The translations under genes were made by a program, and so were the position numbers. Of a DNA stretch of 64,000 nucleotides, positions 61,674-64,000 are shown in pieces (positions within the stretch are counted from its first letter, which is position 1; the number at the start of each line of letters is the position of its first letter). The DNA comes from Lentzea kentuckyensis (GTDB taxonomy: Bacteria > Actinomycetota > Actinomycetes > Mycobacteriales > Pseudonocardiaceae). Under the pieces are notes generated by a model that saw only the letters and a program-made list of their open reading frames with translations, searched no databases and was not told the origin of the DNA. The DNA lies in assembly GCF_002150765.1 (NCBI RefSeq), contig NZ_MUYM01000054.1:61009-125008 (forward strand). Reading direction: 5' to 3'.

Positions 61674-61707
61674 AAGCAGGCCCCCGGTCTTCCGGGGGCC
61701 TGCTTTT
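61674..61707 (+). terminator. Terminator after the cold-shock gene
   Basis: A perfect 14-bp stem (61674-61687 with 61692-61705), TCTT loop, and a T-run at the base. It starts 12 bp after the stop codon. Confidence 0.9.
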
Positions 61708-61744
61708 GTGTTGTGATCATTGGGTTTTCGCCTAGCCTGGCTCG

Positions 61745-62317
61745 ATGCCGTTGCTCGGACCAGCTGATCCGCTGCCGCACGTGCCCCGGCGCATCCTCGT
61801 CGCCGGCAACGCGGGATCCGGCAAGTCGACGCTCTGCCTGCGCATCGCCGGGCGGCACGGCCTGCGGCACGTCGAGCTCGACAGCCTGTACTGGGGTCCG
61901 CGCTGGACGCCCCGACGTGAGTTCCTGACCGAGGTCCAGGCCTTCGCGGGCGACGACACCTGGGTGACGGAGTTCCAGTACCGCGAGGCGCGGCCGGTGT
62001 TGCTGGCACGTGCGGACACCGTGGTGTGGCTCGATCACCCGTTCGCGACGGTGATGGGACGGCTGGTCCGTCGCACGGTCAGACGTCGCGCGAGCAGGGT
62101 GGAGTTGTGGAACGGTAACCAGGAATCGCCGCTGTGGTCGGTGTTCACGGACTCCGGGCACATCCTGCGGTGGGGCTGGAAGTCCTACTGGCGCAACCGG
62201 GCCAGGGTGCTCGCCCTGGTCGACCAGGCCGTGGTCGTGCGGTTGCGCGGGCAGGGCCAGGTGGAACGGTGGCTGGCAGGGCCGCTGGCCTCGGTCGGGG
62301 AGGAGCGTGCTCGGTGA
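61745..62317 (+). CDS. P-loop kinase-like protein (adenylate-kinase-related, topology-modulation family)
   Basis: A 190-residue protein with Walker A ILVAGNAGSGKSTLCLRIAG and the long insert HVELDSLYWGPRWTPRREF typical of the FlaR/topology-modulation group. VVWLDHPFATVMGRLVRRTVRRR follows. Role in the cell unknown. The GTGA overlap links it to the next gene. Confidence 0.82.
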   Translation: MPLLGPADPLPHVPRRILVAGNAGSGKSTLCLRIAGRHGLRHVELDSLYWGPRWTPRREFLTEVQAFAGDDTWVTEFQYREARPVLLARADTVVWLDHPFATVMGRLVRRTVRRRASRVELWNGNQESPLWSVFTDSGHILRWGWKSYWRNRARVLALVDQAVVVRLRGQGQVERWLAGPLASVGEERAR

Positions 62318-62826
62318 GAACCGCACTGGTGCTCGGCGGGACCGGGATGTTGGCGGGGTGCGCGCAGGTGCTGTCCACGCGCGGGTGGCGGGTGGTGCTG
62401 CCGTCGCGGACCCAGCCGCTGATGGCCGACGACGGGCCTGGCCGGGCGGCGCGGGCGTCGATCTCGCTGGGACACCGGCCGACGTGGGTTCGGGCGGACT
62501 GGGCCAAGCCTCACGAACTGGCGTCCGAGGTCGAGTACGAACTGCAGGGCATGCCGGTGAACCTGCTGGTCGCGTGGGTGCACGCCAACTACCGCGTCAA
62601 CGTTCTACGAGCCGTGCAGCATCTCCTGGCAGAAGGTGCGCCGGTGGTGGAGGTGCACACGTGCGCCCCGGTGCCGGATCCGGTGTTGCCGAACCCGACG
62701 CAACAGGTGTTGCTCGGTCACTTCTCTCACGACGCCACACAGCGCACGAGCCGTGCGGTGCTGGAGGCGGTCGAACGGGCGTTGGAGGGGCGGGCGCCCT
62801 CACTGCACTACGAGGACGCCCGCTGA
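62314..62826 (+). CDS. Rossmann-fold (SDR-like) short protein
   Basis: A 170-residue protein from GTG 62314. The N-terminal TALVLGGTGMLAGCAQVLSTRG is a nucleotide-binding GGTGMLAG motif, but the protein ends before the usual SDR Tyr-x3-Lys, and none is seen. Binding to NAD(P) is likely; catalysis is not clear. Translationally coupled to the P-loop protein. Confidence 0.78.
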   Translation: MRTALVLGGTGMLAGCAQVLSTRGWRVVLPSRTQPLMADDGPGRAARASISLGHRPTWVRADWAKPHELASEVEYELQGMPVNLLVAWVHANYRVNVLRAVQHLLAEGAPVVEVHTCAPVPDPVLPNPTQQVLLGHFSHDATQRTSRAVLEAVERALEGRAPSLHYEDAR

Positions 62827-62829
62827 AAG

Positions 62830-63279
62830 TCAGCCCTTGGTGACCTTCGCCCGGCCGATTTCCGCCTGCACCTTGATGCCGGCCGCCACGTCCACGAGCT
62901 GACGGATCACCACGTCCTCGTTGCGGATGTCCGCGACCTTCTGCTTGGTCTTCGTGGTGAACTCGAACTGCGCGACCGCCGGCGACTCGATCTCGGCGAC
63001 CTGCTGGAAGTCCTTGCTGAAGTCCACGATCACCTTCGTGCCGTCGAGGACCTGCAGCTGGTAGTCGTCGGGCTTGGTGGACGCGAAGCCCTTCTGGAAC
63101 TTGCCGGTGACCTTGATGCCGTCGGTCGTCTCCTCGAAGTCGAGGGTGCCGTCGGCGGGGGAGAAGAGGGCTTCCTGGAAGTCCGCGCTGGCCTTGACGG
63201 GCTCGGCGGCGAGCGCCGGGGACGTCGTGAGCGCGACGGTCGTGAGCAGTACGGCGGCGAGGCTCAGCAGTTTCGGCAT
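62830..63279 (-). CDS. Secreted protein of unknown function
   Basis: A 149-residue protein from ATG 63279 (signal PKLLSLAAVLLTTVALTTSPALA). The mature part is beta-rich with many lysine/aspartate pairs (ADFQEALFSPADGTLDFEETTDGIKVTGKFQKG). No family recognised. Convergent with the Rossmann-protein gene, 3 bp apart. Confidence 0.72.
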   Translation of the reverse strand: MPKLLSLAAVLLTTVALTTSPALAAEPVKASADFQEALFSPADGTLDFEETTDGIKVTGKFQKGFASTKPDDYQLQVLDGTKVIVDFSKDFQQVAEIESPAVAQFEFTTKTKQKVADIRNEDVVIRQLVDVAAGIKVQAEIGRAKVTKG

Positions 63280-63401
63280 GTCTTCGTTCGTACCGGCGGC
63301 CATTTAGCCCCGCACGACCAAAGGTATCGCTCGATCGGGCGTTGAGGATGTACGCTCCGCGCCGACGTCGGGGGACGTACGTTCTACCTGGGGGAATTCA
63401 C

Positions 63402-63983
63402 TTGAGCTCAGAGGTTGTCAGACCCGTGCGCGGAATCGGTACGGCGGCGACGGCGGTGATCGCGTTCTCGGCCGGGACCCAGGTCGTCACGGCCGCCCTG
63501 CTCTGGACGTCCGTGGATCCGGCTTCGGACGTGGCCGCCAACTTCATCGCGGTGTTCGTGCAGGTCGTGGCCGGGGTGTTGTTCATCGCCTGGATGCGCC
63601 AGGCGCGGCTCAACTCCGACATCATCACGTCCAGGCACCAGCACCGCTGGACGAACATGTGGGTGATCCTCGGGTGGATCATCCCGTTCGGGAACCTGTT
63701 CATCCCGTACGCGGTGATGCAGGACATCTGGCGCGGTTCCGACCGGACGCAGCCCATGGTCGGACTGCAGAAGCGGCCTCAGAGCGGCCTCGTGACCGGC
63801 TGGTGGATCACCTACATCGGCTCGAACGTGCTCGGCATGATCGGCGGCCGCAGCGCGGAGGACGACGTCGCGCTGGTGTCCACGATCTCCGCCGCGGGAC
63901 TGGTCGTCGCGGCCGTGCTGGCCGCGCAGATGATCAAGCGCGTCAACGGGATGCAGGAAGCCGTTCAGGTGGAGGTGTCATGA
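63402..63983 (+). CDS. DUF4328 family membrane protein
   Basis: A 193-residue protein from TTG 63402, with GGGGGAA five bases upstream. HQHRWTNMWVILGWIIPFGNLFIPYAVMQDIWRGS is the hallmark DUF4328 core; four hydrophobic segments surround it. Function unknown. Its stop overlaps the ATG of a following partial gene. Confidence 0.88.
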   Translation: MSSEVVRPVRGIGTAATAVIAFSAGTQVVTAALLWTSVDPASDVAANFIAVFVQVVAGVLFIAWMRQARLNSDIITSRHQHRWTNMWVILGWIIPFGNLFIPYAVMQDIWRGSDRTQPMVGLQKRPQSGLVTGWWITYIGSNVLGMIGGRSAEDDVALVSTISAAGLVVAAVLAAQMIKRVNGMQEAVQVEVS

Positions 63984-64000
63984 GACATCCTCTGTCAACC
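63980..64000 (+). CDS. Start of a downstream gene, cut by window end
   Basis: An ATG at 63980 overlaps the DUF4328 stop (ATGA) and gives MRHPLST before the window ends. The coupling suggests a real start; nothing more can be said. Confidence 0.4.

Overview
The window is a high-GC actinobacterial chromosome segment, most likely from the order Pseudonocardiales (the Lentzea, Saccharothrix and Lechevalieria neighbourhood). This rests on the strong G/C third-position bias, frequent GTG and TTG starts, and families typical of that group: PdtaR-type ANTAR regulator, AfsR/BTAD regulator, DUF4328 proteins, Rv0909-like small protein, MsiK-dependent sugar ABC operon. The assignment is inference; no rRNA marker is present. 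I see no rRNA, tRNA, CRISPR array, insertion sequence or prophage. The only gap over 300 bp is 24573-25115, and it contains a promoter-like element and a small ORF.

Region by region. 1-3114: a truncated MprF-like lipid aminoacylation gene coupled to its esterase, then a maleylacetate-reductase-like enzyme. 3215-7072: secreted X-Pro/CocE-type hydrolase and RecQ. 7110-11508: secreted tandem double-psi-barrel protein, a membrane NACHT-like NTPase with an altered Walker A, and a three-domain GH16 glucanase behind a CebR-like box. 11613-13266: stress-type small protein, secreted cyclophilin, TetR regulator. 13318-20327: a tight five-gene catabolic operon (aldehyde dehydrogenase, FAD oxidase, ELFV dehydrogenase, CoA-transferase, glutaryl-CoA-dehydrogenase-like enzyme) divergent from a LysR gene; the best reading is lysine/pipecolate or aminoadipate breakdown through glutaryl-CoA. 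20335-24572: HEAT-like protein, DinB-fold protein, GT39 membrane protein, TPP enzyme. 24573-29361: small ORF, PLDc_N membrane protein, lipoprotein, unknown protein, PdtaR, secreted unknown protein.

29587-35070 is a complete branched-chain amino acid (Liv) ABC transporter operon, with two phased inverted repeats upstream and a bidirectional terminator at the end. 35123-39510: secreted lipase, thioesterase, DNA polymerase I, followed by paired palindromes. 39680-42967: a TIR domain fused to a pterin-carbinolamine-dehydratase-like domain (the most unusual protein here), a GT1 glycosyltransferase and a membrane-anchored Hsp70-like ATPase. 42957-47931: Tat-exported PLP enzyme, membrane protein, self-regulating TetR with a 55-bp palindromic divergent promoter, methyltransferase, dual-HTH Lrp regulator, HxlR and GNAT genes around twin operators. 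47912-53896: lipoprotein plus degenerate FAD protein, AfsR-type regulator, NlpC/P60-propeller protein.

53919-60729: a nucleoside hydrolase divergent from a sugar-uptake operon (oxidoreductase, binding protein, two permeases, DUF624, second oxidoreductase) that lacks an ATPase gene and has LacI-like operators. 60765-64000: DUF4328 proteins, a cold-shock gene with structured leader and strong terminator, a P-loop kinase-like protein coupled to a Rossmann protein, and a secreted unknown. Overall this is mostly core chromosome with nutrient uptake and catabolism; the most promising novelty is the TIR-PCD fusion, followed by the NACHT-like NTPase.
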